Positions 12,501 to 23,745 of a DNA stretch of 64,000 bases are shown piece by piece. The notes below the pieces were generated by a model that was not told where the DNA came from, did not search any database, and saw nothing but the letters and a program-made list of their open reading frames with translations. The stretch covers positions 1,550,001 to 1,614,000 of the forward strand of contig SMMW01000003.1 in the NCBI GenBank assembly GCA_004794655.1, given 5' to 3'. Positions within the stretch are counted from its first letter, which is position 1. The number at the start of each line of letters is the position of its first letter. The translations under genes were made by a program, and so were the position numbers. The DNA is from Marisa cornuarietis (taxonomy: Eukaryota; Mollusca; Gastropoda; Architaenioglossa; Ampullariidae).

Positions 12501-12751
12501 TGTAGCAAACACTTTTAATCTTGTCAATTTATTGTATGGCAAAGAGAAAAAGCTAAGTGTTGAATGCTGTTCCTACCCTCTTTGATGTTCTGAATCCACC
12601 ACCTTCAATTACCACAAAAAGAAAACTATACGCGACAGAAGCAGCACAGGAGTCCCACAAAAGAAGTATTGCAGAGAAGCTGATGCAGATACACTTTCAA
12701 GCTATCAATTTCAGTGACAACATTAATATGAGTTTATCACACCCCATGTGA
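12501..12751 (+). pseudogene. THAP-domain C-terminal half and linker, frameshifted
   Basis: CSKHF is followed at once by TAA. The frame then shifts and continues as LNAVPTLFDVLN and a basic linker to a stop at 12,749-12,751. THAP domains bind DNA through a C2CH zinc site; the first cysteine pair was not found upstream, so the domain is incomplete. Confidence 0.5.
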
Positions 12752-12987
12752 TTTTTTTCATCAAGTGGTCGTCATTCAATCTTTAGATTCTTTGGCAAAC
12801 TTTTCTTATGCACTTTTTTGTCATGAAGTTGATTCTTGAAATATGTTGACAGATGTGTAAATGATATCAAAGCAATGGGGTATGTGCTGATGTAGTAGCA
12901 GAAAAGGTGGACAGAGCTGTATAAACATAAATCACAAATAGCAATTGCAAGAAAAGCAGTAAAAGCAGCAGAATATATCTGTGTTTT

Positions 12988-13077
12988 AGCTGTGTGTACT
13001 GGTAACACAATATATACTGTGTTCTATTATCTGTGTGTACTGGTAACACAATATATACTGTGTTCTTTTACCTGTGT
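12988..13077 (+). repeat. 42-bp tandem duplication, 2 copies plus partial
   Basis: GTGTGTACTGGTAACACAAT followed by ATATACTGTGTTCT occurs twice in a row inside the THAP relic, followed by a partial third start (CTGTGTGTA). Confidence 0.9.
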
Positions 13078-13565
13078 GTATTTTATTTGTGTGCAGAGAA
13101 AAAAGCAAGATTCACTCTCAACAACTACTGAAGTTCCTGAGCAACCAGGATCCAGCAGCTTTTCCCCAAAACAAAAATAAATGCTATCCAAAAAAAAACT
13201 TAAGATTGCTCAGAACCAAAAATTGCAGGAAACCTAAAAAGAAAAGGATTAGTAGATGATCTTACCGTTTTTGCCAACTTCAGTTGATAAAATTGTAGAA
13301 ACTCAATTGGCATCATTGGAAAGGAACAGAAGGGACACAGACGGACTGACACTGCAAAAGCTGCATCATCATCACCTTTTTTCAAGCAAGCAAAAAAAGG
13401 CAAAACCCGGTTACTCCAAAATCTTTCTTTTACCATCTATTTCTACACTTAAAAGATCAGTGGAGACTGTTAATATCCAACCAGGTTCTGACTGCCTTGA
13501 AACAGACTGAGTGGTCTGGTAGGCAGACTGCTGCTTGATGATGAAGACTAACAGCAGACACATGC

Positions 13566-14547
13566 AATGCCACCACATGTTGCTTTGTGCTGCCACATTT
13601 AGGGAAATAAGCATGAAAGACAAATTCACCAACAATATTGAAAATAAATCAGATTAAAGGTCTTATGGATTGTTTGTGTTCTGTATTTACATGTGCACAA
13701 ATATGTGTGTAGATGTTTATGCACATTATCCCCGAAGACATTTGTGATAATTTTGTATGCATATGTGTAATATTTGTGTATGTCAAGTACATTGCTCGAT
13801 ACTTTTTCCTTGACTAATATATTCTTATCTCAGTAAATCCATTTTTATTTTCTTATTTCCTCTGTGTGGCATTTTTTCCCCCATCTCTTAGTCTTTCTGG
13901 GTATTATATTGCAATAAGCAAATATGAAAATATTAAACTGACAACAAGAATTATAAAAATAGAAAGTTTGTCACCAGATCAAAACAAGAATTTTAAGGAG
14001 TGTCTGAAGTCATTAGGAAAAAAGGAAGAATAATAATTACCCGGGGCAGAAAAGTATCAAACTACATCAAAGAACAAATGTACACATCCAAACAACAAAC
14101 ATGTGTATGACATATACTCCTGCATGGAACGGCGTGTGTGTGATGACAACCACTGATACGAGGTCAACCTTGCTTTAGCTTAAAGAGATAATCATTAGAG
14201 AGGGAGTGGACAGTCTTTGTAACATAGCGTCTTTGTTACAAACAGAATAAGTTTCCATCTCACTATTACCAGCAAGAACAATTAGACGCATGTAGCGCCC
14301 TCGCCAGTTTTCCCTCACCACCACCATCACCAGTCCGCCCTCGTTGACCCCGGGACGAGGTCACACACCCAGCCATCCTCCTTATCCACCCCACTAACGG
14401 TTTAGTTAGGTTTTTTTTAACTTTTATTTTAACGCGGCCTCGACAGGGTGACAATAAATTAATCAGCTGCCCCACAATGACCGTGTTGTCCCCCCCCCCC
14501 CGCCATTGTCGAGTATTTCACCAGCCCGCCAGGTGTCTCGCCTGTCG
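13566..14547. other. AT-rich non-coding region
   Basis: No open frame with recognisable content. It ends in a C-run (14,490-14,503) just before the SINE. Confidence 0.6.
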
Positions 14548-14557
14548 CCCCGAACTC

Positions 14558-14832
14558 CGGGAAGCGGATGGCCGAGTGGTTAGAGCGCTGGCTTCCGAAC
14601 CGAGAGCACGCTGGTTCAATACCCGATAAGCGCAGCAAACTTCCCCCAGTCGACCCAGCTGACGGACATGGGTACCTGACTCCATAGAGGGTTAGGGAAG
14701 GTAAGGCAGCGAGGGAGAGGAGATTGGCACCACCCTCATGTAAAAGCTGGCTCCGAGAAAAGTGGGGTCTCTAACACCTCACTCCCCAACGACCTGAAAT
14801 GGTTATGGGATGACCTTTACCTTACCTTACCC
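14558..14832 (+). mobile_element. tRNA-derived SINE with target-site duplication
   Basis: The tRNA-like head at 14,561-14,630 has box A GGCCGAGTGGTTAGAGCG and a degenerate box B CTGGTTCAATACC. The body contains GGGTACCTGACTCCATAGAG, GGAGATTGGCACCACC and CACCTCACTCCCCAACGACC, a central domain seen in mollusc SINEs. The tail is a run of CCTTA units. CCCGAACTCC at 14,548-14,557 and CCCGAACCCC at 14,830-14,839 differ at one base and look like the target-site duplication. The head is too diverged to be a working tRNA gene. Confidence 0.85.
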
Positions 14833-14839
14833 GAACCCC

Positions 14840-15946
14840 TCAGCGAGGCGAGGAAGACAGGCGACAAGATGAAGCCGAGACTGGACAAAGAGTGGGTGGG
14901 CGGGTGTTGTGAGTTGATGGCACGTGTTGGAAGACTATACATCCTTGGCTGCTAGATGATGTTCTCCTTGACTGCTAGGTGATGTTCTGCACCGATCTCC
15001 CTCCTTTAACCCCTTAGCCGCTAGTCTCTCTCTCTCTCTGTGTCGCTGAAAGTCACGTGACATAAGTGTTGGCGACAAACAATCCATATTTTCAGTGCAG
15101 GCTTATGAATCTAATCAATGAGAACACGTCGCCAAGATATTCACAGCCGTCACATGGTAGAAATGTAAGCCTCACGTTTTAATTTTTTCAGAAAAAAAGT
15201 GTTCGCTCCAAACGCCTTGTGGATGGCAGGCAGCACGACATCTGCAATTGTCGCTGGCGTCTGTGCATGAGGGGTGGGGGGCACGCGAGGAAGGGGGTTC
15301 ATGAGCAGTTTGCATGTGAAGAAGCTGCAGCCTACCACGTGAAGGTTACTCGTGCACTTAATACCCGATCCAACTACAGACAAGTGCGTGCTTCACATTT
15401 CATTTCTTTGTCCAACAGACAAGTCTTCGGTAACCGCAAAAAAAAAAAAAAAAACATGTTCCCGGTGCTGTGGCTGACATTGTGGCAGATGTCTGCAACC
15501 GGCAGAATGTCTTTAGTGTCGCTTCCAAGAATAACTCAGGTGAAGTGTCTCCAGCTCCTTGCTCGCCCAACTTCGTCTTCTTTACCTGTTGTCACGTGCG
15601 TCGTTGACGTCACAGGGTGGTGCTGTCAATCAATGCTACCTGTCTCTCGTGTCACTCAAAGCCAAGTCTGTACAAGTTGCCGGGCAAGCCAGGCCAGCAT
15701 CGTGGAGAGAGAGAGAGAGAGAGTGGGACGAGAGAAGGTGGGAGCAACAGGCTAACACTGAAATAGTCATTGAAAGACTGTAACCACGTGATTCTTGTTT
15801 ATTCTCTCGAGAGGCTGAACGACAGGCGTTCTGTCTTTGTGAGCTCTCCTCTCCTTTCACATGTCTTCCTTCCATTTGGCCAAATAGATATCTTTAAAGA
15901 AGAATAATCGGTATTTTTGATGTTTGTAGACTGTACACAGAAGCCA
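14840..15946. other. Non-coding region, no gene recognised
   Basis: Two GGCTGCTAGATGATGTTCT/GACTGCTAGGTGATGTTCT copies lie at 14,947-14,990. A poly-A run lies at 15,440-15,455 and a GA run at 15,705-15,722. A 178-codon open frame (15,219-15,755 +) has no domain and runs through the poly-A and GA runs; not accepted as a gene. Confidence 0.55.
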
Positions 15947-16224
15947 CCCCTGTCACCACTGTCACCACTGCCACCCCTGTCACCACTGTCACCACTGTCA
16001 CCCTGCCACCACTGTCACCCCTGTCACCACTGTCACCACTGTCACCACTGTCACCACTGCCACCCTGTCACCACTGTCACCCTGTCACCACTGTCACCAC
16101 TGCCACCCCTGTCACCACTGTCACCACTGCCACCCTGTCACCACTGTCACCCTGTCACCCCTGTCACCACTGTCACCACTGTCACCCTGTCACCACTGTC
16201 ACCACTGTCACCCTGTCACCACTG
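15947..16224 (+). repeat. (CACCACTGT)n-type minisatellite
   Basis: 9-bp units CACCACTGT, CACCACTGC and CACCCCTGT mix with shortened CACCCTGT/CACCCTGC units over 278 bp. Confidence 0.95.
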
Positions 16225-16605
16225 TGTGTATTGTTTATCTGGGTCTTTCTTGTCATGTCTGACATTGTGCACCAGTCTGATGCCATCGTTCTTCACCCTG
16301 TAACTTATATCCTGTCTCACGTGACGTGTACAAATGTCTGGTGCCTAGCAGACCTGACCACCTGTATGATGTGATGCACATCAAACACCTCCTCGTGCTT
16401 GACCTCAGTCTTTGTTAGCCCTAACTGACCTCTGACCTCAAGGTAAAACTGCAGTCGAGACAACAGCTGTAGGGTGTGGCGGGGGCGGGGGAGGGGGAGG
16501 GAATGGCGGAGAGTGGAGTATACAATCAGCGAGGGAAGGGCAGTCAAGCGTGGCGTCCCTCCCACAGTCCCTAAGCGCGAGGGCTGATGACACGTGGCAC
16601 GCGGG

Positions 16606-16606
<1 letters not shown>
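16225..16606. other. Non-coding region, no gene recognised
   Basis: Unique mixed sequence with a G-rich stretch at 16,478-16,502. No supported gene. Confidence 0.5.
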
Positions 16607-16663
<57 letters not shown>

Positions 16664-16668
16664 GTGTG
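16607..16668 (+). repeat. (GT)n microsatellite, about 30 copies
   Basis: GT run with one GC interruption near its end. Confidence 0.97.
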
Positions 16669-16949
16669 GAGGGTCAGTGCCGAGTGTCACCTCAAGCGAG
16701 TCCGCCACCCCAGTTCTCCCAGAGCTTCGTCGTGCTGGGGACACGGTTTGGACGATAGGAGGCGAGTGGTGCTGGTGGGCGTGAGATTACCTCCCCCCTG
16801 TCGCCTGCCCGGTTACCTGCCTGTTGGCTGTGCACTTCTCGCTTGGCTGCGTGCTGCTGTTCATTTCTCCGCGCTTGGCTGGTCAGGAAACAACAGTCTG
16901 CTCGACAGAGTGACAACAAGTGCAACAGTTTAGCAGGTGCGCCAGCGTT

Positions 16950-17017
16950 TTTCTCTCTCTCTCTCCTCTTTCTCTCTCTCTCTCTCCTCTTTCTCTCTCT
17001 CTCTCCTCTTTCTTTCT
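16950..17017 (+). repeat. CT-rich tandem repeat, about 24-bp unit
   Basis: TTTCTCTCTCTCTCTCCTC recurs three times. Confidence 0.9.
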
Positions 17018-17867
17018 CTGTGTATCTCGTCCTTGACTGGCAGCTGTTTGTTTTCTCTGTTGTTGTCTTTGTTGCATGTTGTCTCTGGGTAATGGTGTTT
17101 ATTTATTTCATCTCTTTCCCCTTCGTATGGCTTCACCCTGACCTCGTTATCTTCTCGTCTTCATTCTTGCTCCTCTGTGCCGCTGTCTCTCAATCTTTCT
17201 TGGACACAAGTTAGTAGTGGTGACAACAATATGAGTGAGACTACATTTGATCACAGTGATGAACAGTAACAGTGATGACAAGGATAGCAGGAATGAAGAC
17301 TGATGATACATGTTGATGATAATAATAGTGATGTTAGCGACAATGAAAGTGGTGATGATGATAATAAATACTGATAGTGATTATAAATGTGATAATGATA
17401 ATAAAGACAATAAAATGAGTGATAACGACAATGAGCGGAGTAATAATGCTACATGTACCCAAGTTACACACCCGTGTACTACCATCTCACACGTGCATTT
17501 GATAAGCGTGGCGACTGTTATCTCTCCGGGATCCTGGTTCTGTTGTCGAGGCTGTTGCCGTAGGTTGATTCTGTTTTCTGGGGCCTCGATACAGAATTGT
17601 ATGTTCAAACTCAAAACTTGATTTGCTGTAATATGGTGAGTGTAGTGTAGATGCCTGTAGAGGTGGGAGCTTGTAACCTCACAGCAAGAGGGACTCAAAT
17701 CAGCAGGTTGCTCGGTGACAATCAGTGTCAATAAGACCAGCAACAACAAACAACAACAGGGCAAACGTCATCAATATCAACACAGATGGAAGTCGGTTAA
17801 TGCGAAATGTCTAGTGGTAGAGGCTGTAGTAGTCCAGGGACTGATGATAAACTACAACAGGATGAGT
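17018..17867. other. Non-coding region with GATAAT-rich low-complexity DNA
   Basis: Between 17,220 and 17,430 GATGAT, GATAAT and GACAAT words dominate. No gene is recognised. Confidence 0.6.
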
Positions 17868-19023
17868 CCTGACCATGTCTAGTGTAGGTGTGGTGGGTGT
17901 CCTGACCATGTCTAGGGTAGAGATGGTGTGTGTCCTGACCATGTCTAGTGTAGGGATGGTGTGTCCTGACCATGTCTAGTGTAGGGGTGGTGTGTCCTGA
18001 CCATGTCTAGTGTAGGGGTGGTGTGTCCTGACCATGTCTAGTGTAGGGATGGTGTGTCCTGACCATGTCTAGTGTAGGGGTGGTGTGTCCTGACCATGTC
18101 TAGTGTAGGTGTGGTGGGTGTCCTGACCATGTCTAGGGTAGAGATGGTGTGTGTCCTGACCATGTCTAGTGTAGGGATGGTGTGTCCTGACCATGTCTAG
18201 TGTAGGGGTGGTGTGTCCTGACCATGTCTAGTGTAGGGGTGGTGTGTCCTGACCATGTCTAGTGTAGGGGTGGTGTGTCCTGACCATGTCTAGTGTAGGG
18301 GTGGTGTGTCCTGACCATGTCTAGTGTAGTGATGTTGTGTCCTGACCATGTCTAGTGTAGGGGTGGTGTGTCCTGACCATGTCTAGTGTAGTGATGTTGT
18401 GTCCTGACCATGTCTAGTGTAGGGGTGGTGTGTCCTGACCATGTCTAGTGTAGGGATGGTGTGTCCTGACCATGTCTAGTGTAGGGATGGTGTGTCCTGA
18501 CCATGTCTAGTGTAGGGGTGGTGTGTCCTGACCATGTCTAGTGTAGGGGTGGTGTGTCCTGACCATGTCTAGTGTAGGGATGGTGTGTCCTGACCATGTC
18601 TAGTGTAGGGGTGGTATGTCCTGACCATGTCTAGTGTAGGGATGGTGTGTCCTGACCATGTCTAGTGTAGGGATGGTGTGTCCTGACCATGTCTAGTGTA
18701 GGGATGGTGTGTCCTGACATGTCTAGGGTGGAGATGTTGTGTGTCCTGACCATGTCTAGTGTAGGGGTGGTATGTCCTGACCATGTCTAGTGTAGGGATG
18801 GTGTGTCCTGACCATGTCTAGTGTAGGGGTGGTGTGTCCTGACATGTCTAGGGTGGAGATGTTGTGTGTCCTGACCATGTCTAGTGTATGGGTGGTATGT
18901 CCTGACCATGTCTAGTGTAGGGATGGTATGTCCTGACCATGTCTAGTGTAGGGGTGGTGTGTCCTGACATGTCTAGGGTGGAGATGTTTGTCCTGACCAT
19001 GTCTAGGGTAGGGATGGTGTGTC
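17868..19023 (+). repeat. Minisatellite, 31-bp unit, about 37 copies
   Basis: The unit runs GGTGTGTCCTGACCATGTCT then AGTGTAGGGGT. Variants (AGGGATGG, AGTGATGT) are interspersed. A shorter variant, CTGACATGTCTAGGGTGGAGATGTT, recurs three times near the 3' end and suggests a local higher-order pattern. Confidence 0.96.
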
Positions 19024-20397
19024 TAAGGGCCCATTCTGCTCTACACGTCGTTTGCCTCATTGACGTTCATATGTAGACATCTGTCTCGGTCACACCCCGG
19101 TGGGTATTCAGGGTGTGGGTTGAGTATTCAGGGTGTGGGGTGGGAAATGTTATGGTCAGAAACTCTTTAGCGGCTTGATACAACTCCTGTCAGCTGCGTG
19201 TAATGCGCAGACCCCGCAGTCCATGTAGACCATTAGGGTGAGGTCATAGGTCAGTGTGCAGTGCAGGAGTTCAACTCCACCTTTGCTGAAATCTTATTTA
19301 CTTTGTGTTGTGCCAACTGAGTTAGGAACCATTCTCTTGACATGGAATGCTTTAGACCACGGCCATGACAGGCAGGAAGCGGATTTCGTGTTTTACTGAG
19401 CGAAAGAGGTTTAACAGAGAGGTATTAAATGTGAAACAAACAGCCTGGTCTAAACAGGAAGTAATGCGCACAAGGCACGTGCGCACACACACACACACAC
19501 ACACGGATTTCCTTGTTGCAGTTCCTCTTCCCTTCAATCTCTCGCTAGGAAGTCTTCCTCGTGAATGTTTAAGGAGACTTGTCGGAAGTAGGTGGTGATG
19601 TTTGTGTACCACACATGCGCGGCTCAGTACACTTCAGTCAGGTTGTGATCGCCATTTGTTTACTGAAGGTATTTGTGAGTAAATGTCGGTAAAGCTCATG
19701 GTCCCCAGCGCCTCCTGGTGTGCGGTAAATTGTCAAAGATTAGGTAATTAACGGCCTGCCTCTGAGTGACTCATCATCGTACCTCGGCAGCGGCAGACAG
19801 GGGTGGGGAGGGGAGGGGAGGAGATGCTGCAGAACGAGAGAGAAGCAGACTGGGAGGGGACGAGGGGAGGAGAGTGTTATGGTAGTGTTGGGTGGGAGTA
19901 GGTACACGTGGGGTCAGGGTGGTGTGGATTTGTTAATTGTCTGAGCTGATACTGTCCGTGGAAAGAGTTTTGTACTTAGCGTCGGGCGGGTTCGGGCGTC
20001 ATTCATCAACCGTGACACGCTGACTGATGGCCAACTTATTCGCCGAGTGTACAAAACACCGCCATGCCACCGGGGTGGGGGGGGCATGCAATGGCTGCTC
20101 TGCTTTCTCTCTTTCTCTCCCCTTTCTCGCTAATTCTCTGTCGCGTTCGCTCATTCCTTCGTTCTCTCTTTCCTTACTTGCTAGCAATGTGAGTGTGTGA
20201 GAGAGAGAGAGAGAGAGACTGTGTGTGTGGTGCGTGTGAGTGTGAAGTGTTATACCGACTGTGTGCTTCTCTCAGCCCCTGTCCCCCTCCCTCCATCAAC
20301 ACACACCTCTCCCTCAGCACCCATCCACTCCCTCTTGCCAAGTGAGTGGTCAGTCGGTCAGCTGCGACACCAGTAGATGCGCCTGTAAGTGGACAGA
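19024..20397. other. Non-coding region, no gene recognised
   Basis: A two-copy GTATTCAGGGTGTGGG lies at about 19,106-19,140, a CA run at 19,486-19,504, a G-rich stretch at 19,800-19,880 and a GA run at 20,200-20,218. Nothing else is supported. Confidence 0.55.

Positions 20398-20427
<30 letters not shown>
20398..20427 (+). repeat. (TGC)n microsatellite, about 10 copies
   Basis: Pure CTG/TGC run followed by GC-rich, CpG-rich sequence to about 20,560. Confidence 0.96.
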
Positions 20428-20428
<1 letters not shown>

Positions 20429-20629
20429 TTCCGCCGCGCGTCACCTCCTCGGCGCGCGCTTCGGGTTTCCCGCTGCGTGTGCGCGTGGCGTGCGCGAGCG
20501 CGAGACAGAGACAGGGAGGGAGCGAGAGAGAGAGCGAGCGAGGAGCGAGGGCTGGGTTTGGAGAGTGGCTGGTGCCAAGGCGCTAGTGATAAGAATGATA
20601 AACGACAGTGATGGATCCAGGCAGTGATG

Positions 20630-20900
20630 TCACCATGGCAACTGTCTTCTCGCATCAGGCTCGATTGGGAACATATCATTTGTGAGGTTCCGTGCAGTCG
20701 CCCGCCCTGACAATGAATTACGATGTTTTTGTGAAAATGCCAAGATTCTTTTGACAGCGAAATTATCATAAATCTTTTGTTGGTTGCCCTCACATCGCGC
20801 CGTAAATATTTTCATGGTGGCTAATCACGGCCTTATTGCCACTAAGGAAGGGGCCAGCTGAATGAAATGCGACTGGCTTGGCAGTGTGCGCTATTTTGCG
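20630..20900. promoter_or_regulatory. Unique-sequence block resembling a developmental enhancer
   Basis: No repeats and no coding signal, but many homeodomain, TALE and forkhead-type words in about 270 bp: TGACAATGAATTAC, TTTGACAGC (MEIS-type), ATCATAAATC (posterior Hox-type), CCGTAAATATTTTCATGG (forkhead-type). Function is inferred from motif density only. Confidence 0.25.
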
Positions 20901-21228
20901 ACCAACGTGTAGCCTGGGGACTTCCCTTACTAACCTCCCCCTCCCCCTCCCCTCCCTCTAAATTCACCTCCTCCTGGAATCCTTTGCTTTTCCCTAGTCT
21001 TTCTGCTTCTACCCCCTGTCCTCCCCAAACAGAGAAGATATTGGGGGGGGGGTGGAGGGTGTGTATCGGGCGATGGAGCTCAGGGATGGAGTAAAGGTTG
21101 CTACTTACAACGATGGCGATAACGGAATTTGTGAACTGGCAGAGGGCGACCATCGCTAATTGGTGGTGGGACTAGAGGGCGTGGATATATTACATTAGAG
21201 GCTGCCTGCAGCAGGGTCATCGCATGAG
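20901..21228. other. Pyrimidine-rich then unique non-coding DNA
   Basis: A CCCTCC-rich stretch lies at 20,935-20,960 and a G-run at 21,042-21,051. No gene is recognised. Confidence 0.5.
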
Positions 21229-21449
21229 CGGCTGGTTAATATGTATCCACCGGTATATGATCCACGTGTACAACTGGTTAATATGTATCCACCCTTATAT
21301 GATCCACGTGTACAACTGGTTAATATGTATCCACTGTTATTTGATCTGGGTGTACAACTGGTTAATATGTATCCACCCTTATATGATCCACGTGTACAAC
21401 TGGTTAATATGTATCCACCCTTATATGATCCGCGTGTACAACTGGGTAC
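21229..21449 (+). repeat. Tandem repeat, 42-bp unit, about 5 copies
   Basis: The unit runs CTGGTTAATATGTATCCACC then CTTATATGATCCACGTGTACAA. Because 42 is a multiple of three, several frames stay open on both strands. Three units keep CACGTG. Confidence 0.95.
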
Positions 21450-21602
21450 TTGAGCTGTAGAACCTGTGCGTCTATGACCAGGGCAGGGTAGCAAACATAC
21501 GCAAATATTTAACGGATGGGAAACAGGATCATTAATTCAGAGAACTAGACATGGATATACTGTACATGGGTAGGACATTTAGAGTAATAACTGTATGATA
21601 CG

Positions 21603-22073
21603 GTGACACAGTTTGGAACTGGATAATACGGTAACAGCTGCGGAACTGGTAATACGGTAATACAGCTGTGGAACGGGTAATACGGTAATACAGCTGTGGA
21701 ACTGGAAATACGGTAATACAGCTGTGGAACTGGAAATACGGTAATACAGCTGTGAAACTGGAAATACGGTAATACAGCTGTGGAACTGAAAATACGGAAA
21801 TACAGCTGTGGAACTGAAAATACGATAATACAGCTGCGGAACTGGAAATACGGTAATACAGCTGTGGAACTGGAAATACGGTAATACAGCTGCGGAACTG
21901 GAAATACGGTAATACAGCTGCGGAACTGGAAATACGGTAATACAGCTGTGGAACTGAAAATACGGTAAGACAGCTGTGGAACGGGTAATACGGTAATACA
22001 GCTGTGGAACGGGAAATACGGTAATACAGCTGTGGAACGGGAAATACGGTAATACAGCTGTGGAACTGGATAA
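21603..22073 (+). repeat. Minisatellite, 28-bp unit, about 17 copies, with a CAGCTG in nearly every unit
   Basis: The unit runs GGAAATACGGTAATACAGCT then GTGGAACT. The two minus-strand open frames (214 and 207 codons) encode the same 28-residue peptide period in different frames and are a by-product of the array. Confidence 0.96.
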
Positions 22074-22144
22074 TACAGATGACGTGGACTTGGGTGCTAT
22101 ATCCCATGTCCAAAGGACAACATGTAGGCACGAGAAATGGGACT

Positions 22145-22609
22145 GGCGAATGATTGGGGTGGAGACGACTTGCCACGTGCAGAGGTAGAGTACAGAGTTC
22201 ACACCCGTTGCTGTTTGTTGTTTAATGAAACTCTGTACGGGGAGCCCCGCTGTCCATCAGCCCTCATCCCCACCCCCGGGCCAGCAGCTGGTGACGTGTT
22301 TAGTCAACGTGTCGCGTGACGTGTCACGTGGAGAAGGTCTGTGCATGTGACAACACCGTCGGTGTCCAGTTTGTGACGGACACGAGTGTCAGCGGGGGGA
22401 GGGGCGGGGCGGTCGTCTCGACCACCGCATGAGTCGATTGGATCACAGCCCGTAGTTGATTCGACCACCGCCTGTAGTCGAGTGGACCAACCATGAATGA
22501 TCATCCATGCGATGATTTGATTTTGAAATAAATGAACTTTGATGACATTTTTATCAGCATTGGCTGACCTACTCATTGACCTCTGAGCTTATGTTTCCCT
22601 GTGTGTAGA
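22145..22609 (+). repeat. Dispersed repeat, copy 1 (about 465 bp)
   Basis: Closely matches 29,848-30,286 along its whole length, from GGCGAATGATTGG to TTATGTTTCCCTGTGTGTAG, with a few small insertions and deletions (for example an extra GACGTGTCACGTG here near 22,318). About 90% identity by eye. No terminal repeats or reverse-transcriptase motif are seen; family unknown. Confidence 0.85.
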
Positions 22610-23439
22610 CTGAACCCAGTACCCTACAATCCTACGGGTGCTAGTCACAAGTGGTGTGTCGCTGCGCTGCTGAGTCTTTTCTTCTTGTATAAACACATTG
22701 GATATGTCAACTTTTCTGAACCCCTCAAGGTGGTGAATGAATACAATCGATGTCAAACGTCAATGTGGATCATCACCGCCGCACACACCATTAAGTATGT
22801 AGACTGCCGAGTCCTCCGCTAGTCAGGTTTTTCCTGAAGAAGTCACTTTGTGTGTGGCGCTAGTGTGACGAGAGGACACGAGGCACAAGCCTCTGATCAC
22901 AATCGTATTTGCCTCACTCATACCACTGATAACCTTCATTTGTCTACATGACAGTAAACAGTAGCCTAGCTGACAACAAACAGTTGGCCCCGACGACAGG
23001 AAACATCTGCCCAGATGGCGCTGGCCTCAGTGACGTCGTTGGTGTGTCTCACCGCTGTGAACTTCCGGTCGCCGAAAGAGATTGATGCAGACGTTGTGTG
23101 AGGGGCGCAGAGCGTGGGAGGACTATTCACCAGGTGACTGCAATGGTGGGTGAGGCAATTGTCATCTGCCTCTCACCCCCAGCGCCCAACTGCCTGCGTG
23201 TGACTGTTGGGTCGCGGAAAACCAATTAATTATCACACTGTACACTCGGGGATGTTTGTTACAGGGCTTGTCAGTCTGACAGCTCTTGCGTCAACAGTGG
23301 GTGACCAGAGACAAGCACAATGGCTACAGTTGTCAGCCACAACCAGGGTGTGAGGAGTTGATATCTCTCTCTAACATTCACCTCATACGTTAACATTCTC
23401 ACCTGTCAGTTAGGTGTGTGTTTGATTGCGCAGGTGTTG
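22610..23439. other. Non-coding region, no gene recognised
   Basis: Unique sequence; short open frames only. Confidence 0.5.
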
Positions 23440-23745
23440 ATGGTACGTGGCATTTTGCGCAATGTTTTGTGGTTAATCACGCAATGTTTTGTGGTTAATT
23501 GCTCAAAGTTATGGTTAATTGCGCAACGTTTCGTGGATAATTTTTACGCAACGTTATGTGTGTTAACTACGCAATGTTTATAGTTAATTGCGCAGTGTCG
23601 TGGTTAATTGGGCGACTTTGTGGTTAATTGCGCAGTGTCAGAGGTTAGCTACGTGATGTTGCGGTCAGTTGCTCGATGTTTGGTTAATTGCGCAATGGAT
23701 TGTGGTTAATCGCGCGATGGTGTGGTTAATTGCGCAATGTTTTGC
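23440..23745 (+). repeat. Degenerate tandem repeat, about 22-bp unit, 12 or more copies
   Basis: GTGGTTAATTGCGCAATGTT and variants recur with uneven spacing. The decay suggests an older array than its neighbours. Confidence 0.85.

Larger units (their letters stand above)
12062..13565 (+). mobile_element. Decayed THAP/P-element-like transposon relic
   Basis: A 59-bp segment at 12,062-12,120 recurs in direct orientation at 13,509-13,565 with about 86% identity and brackets coding remnants. CSKHF (12,501-12,515) fits the C-x2-H end of a THAP domain. AVPTLF (12,566-12,583), about 16 codons later in another frame, fits the AVPTIF signature that closes THAP domains. Further on, RKPKKKRIS (about 13,230-13,257) and KKAKPGYSK (about 13,393-13,419) resemble the segment before the catalytic part of THAP9/P-element transposases. 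Stops and frameshifts separate the pieces, so it is a fossil. The THAP call is by motif; the direct repeats are seen. Confidence 0.5.

Noticed and set aside
15917..16303. 128-codon plus-strand frame rich in His, Cys, Pro and Thr
   Set aside because: It is the translated CACCACTGT repeat.
21532..22202. Two minus-strand open frames of over 200 codons
   Set aside because: Both arise from the 28-bp minisatellite read in different frames.
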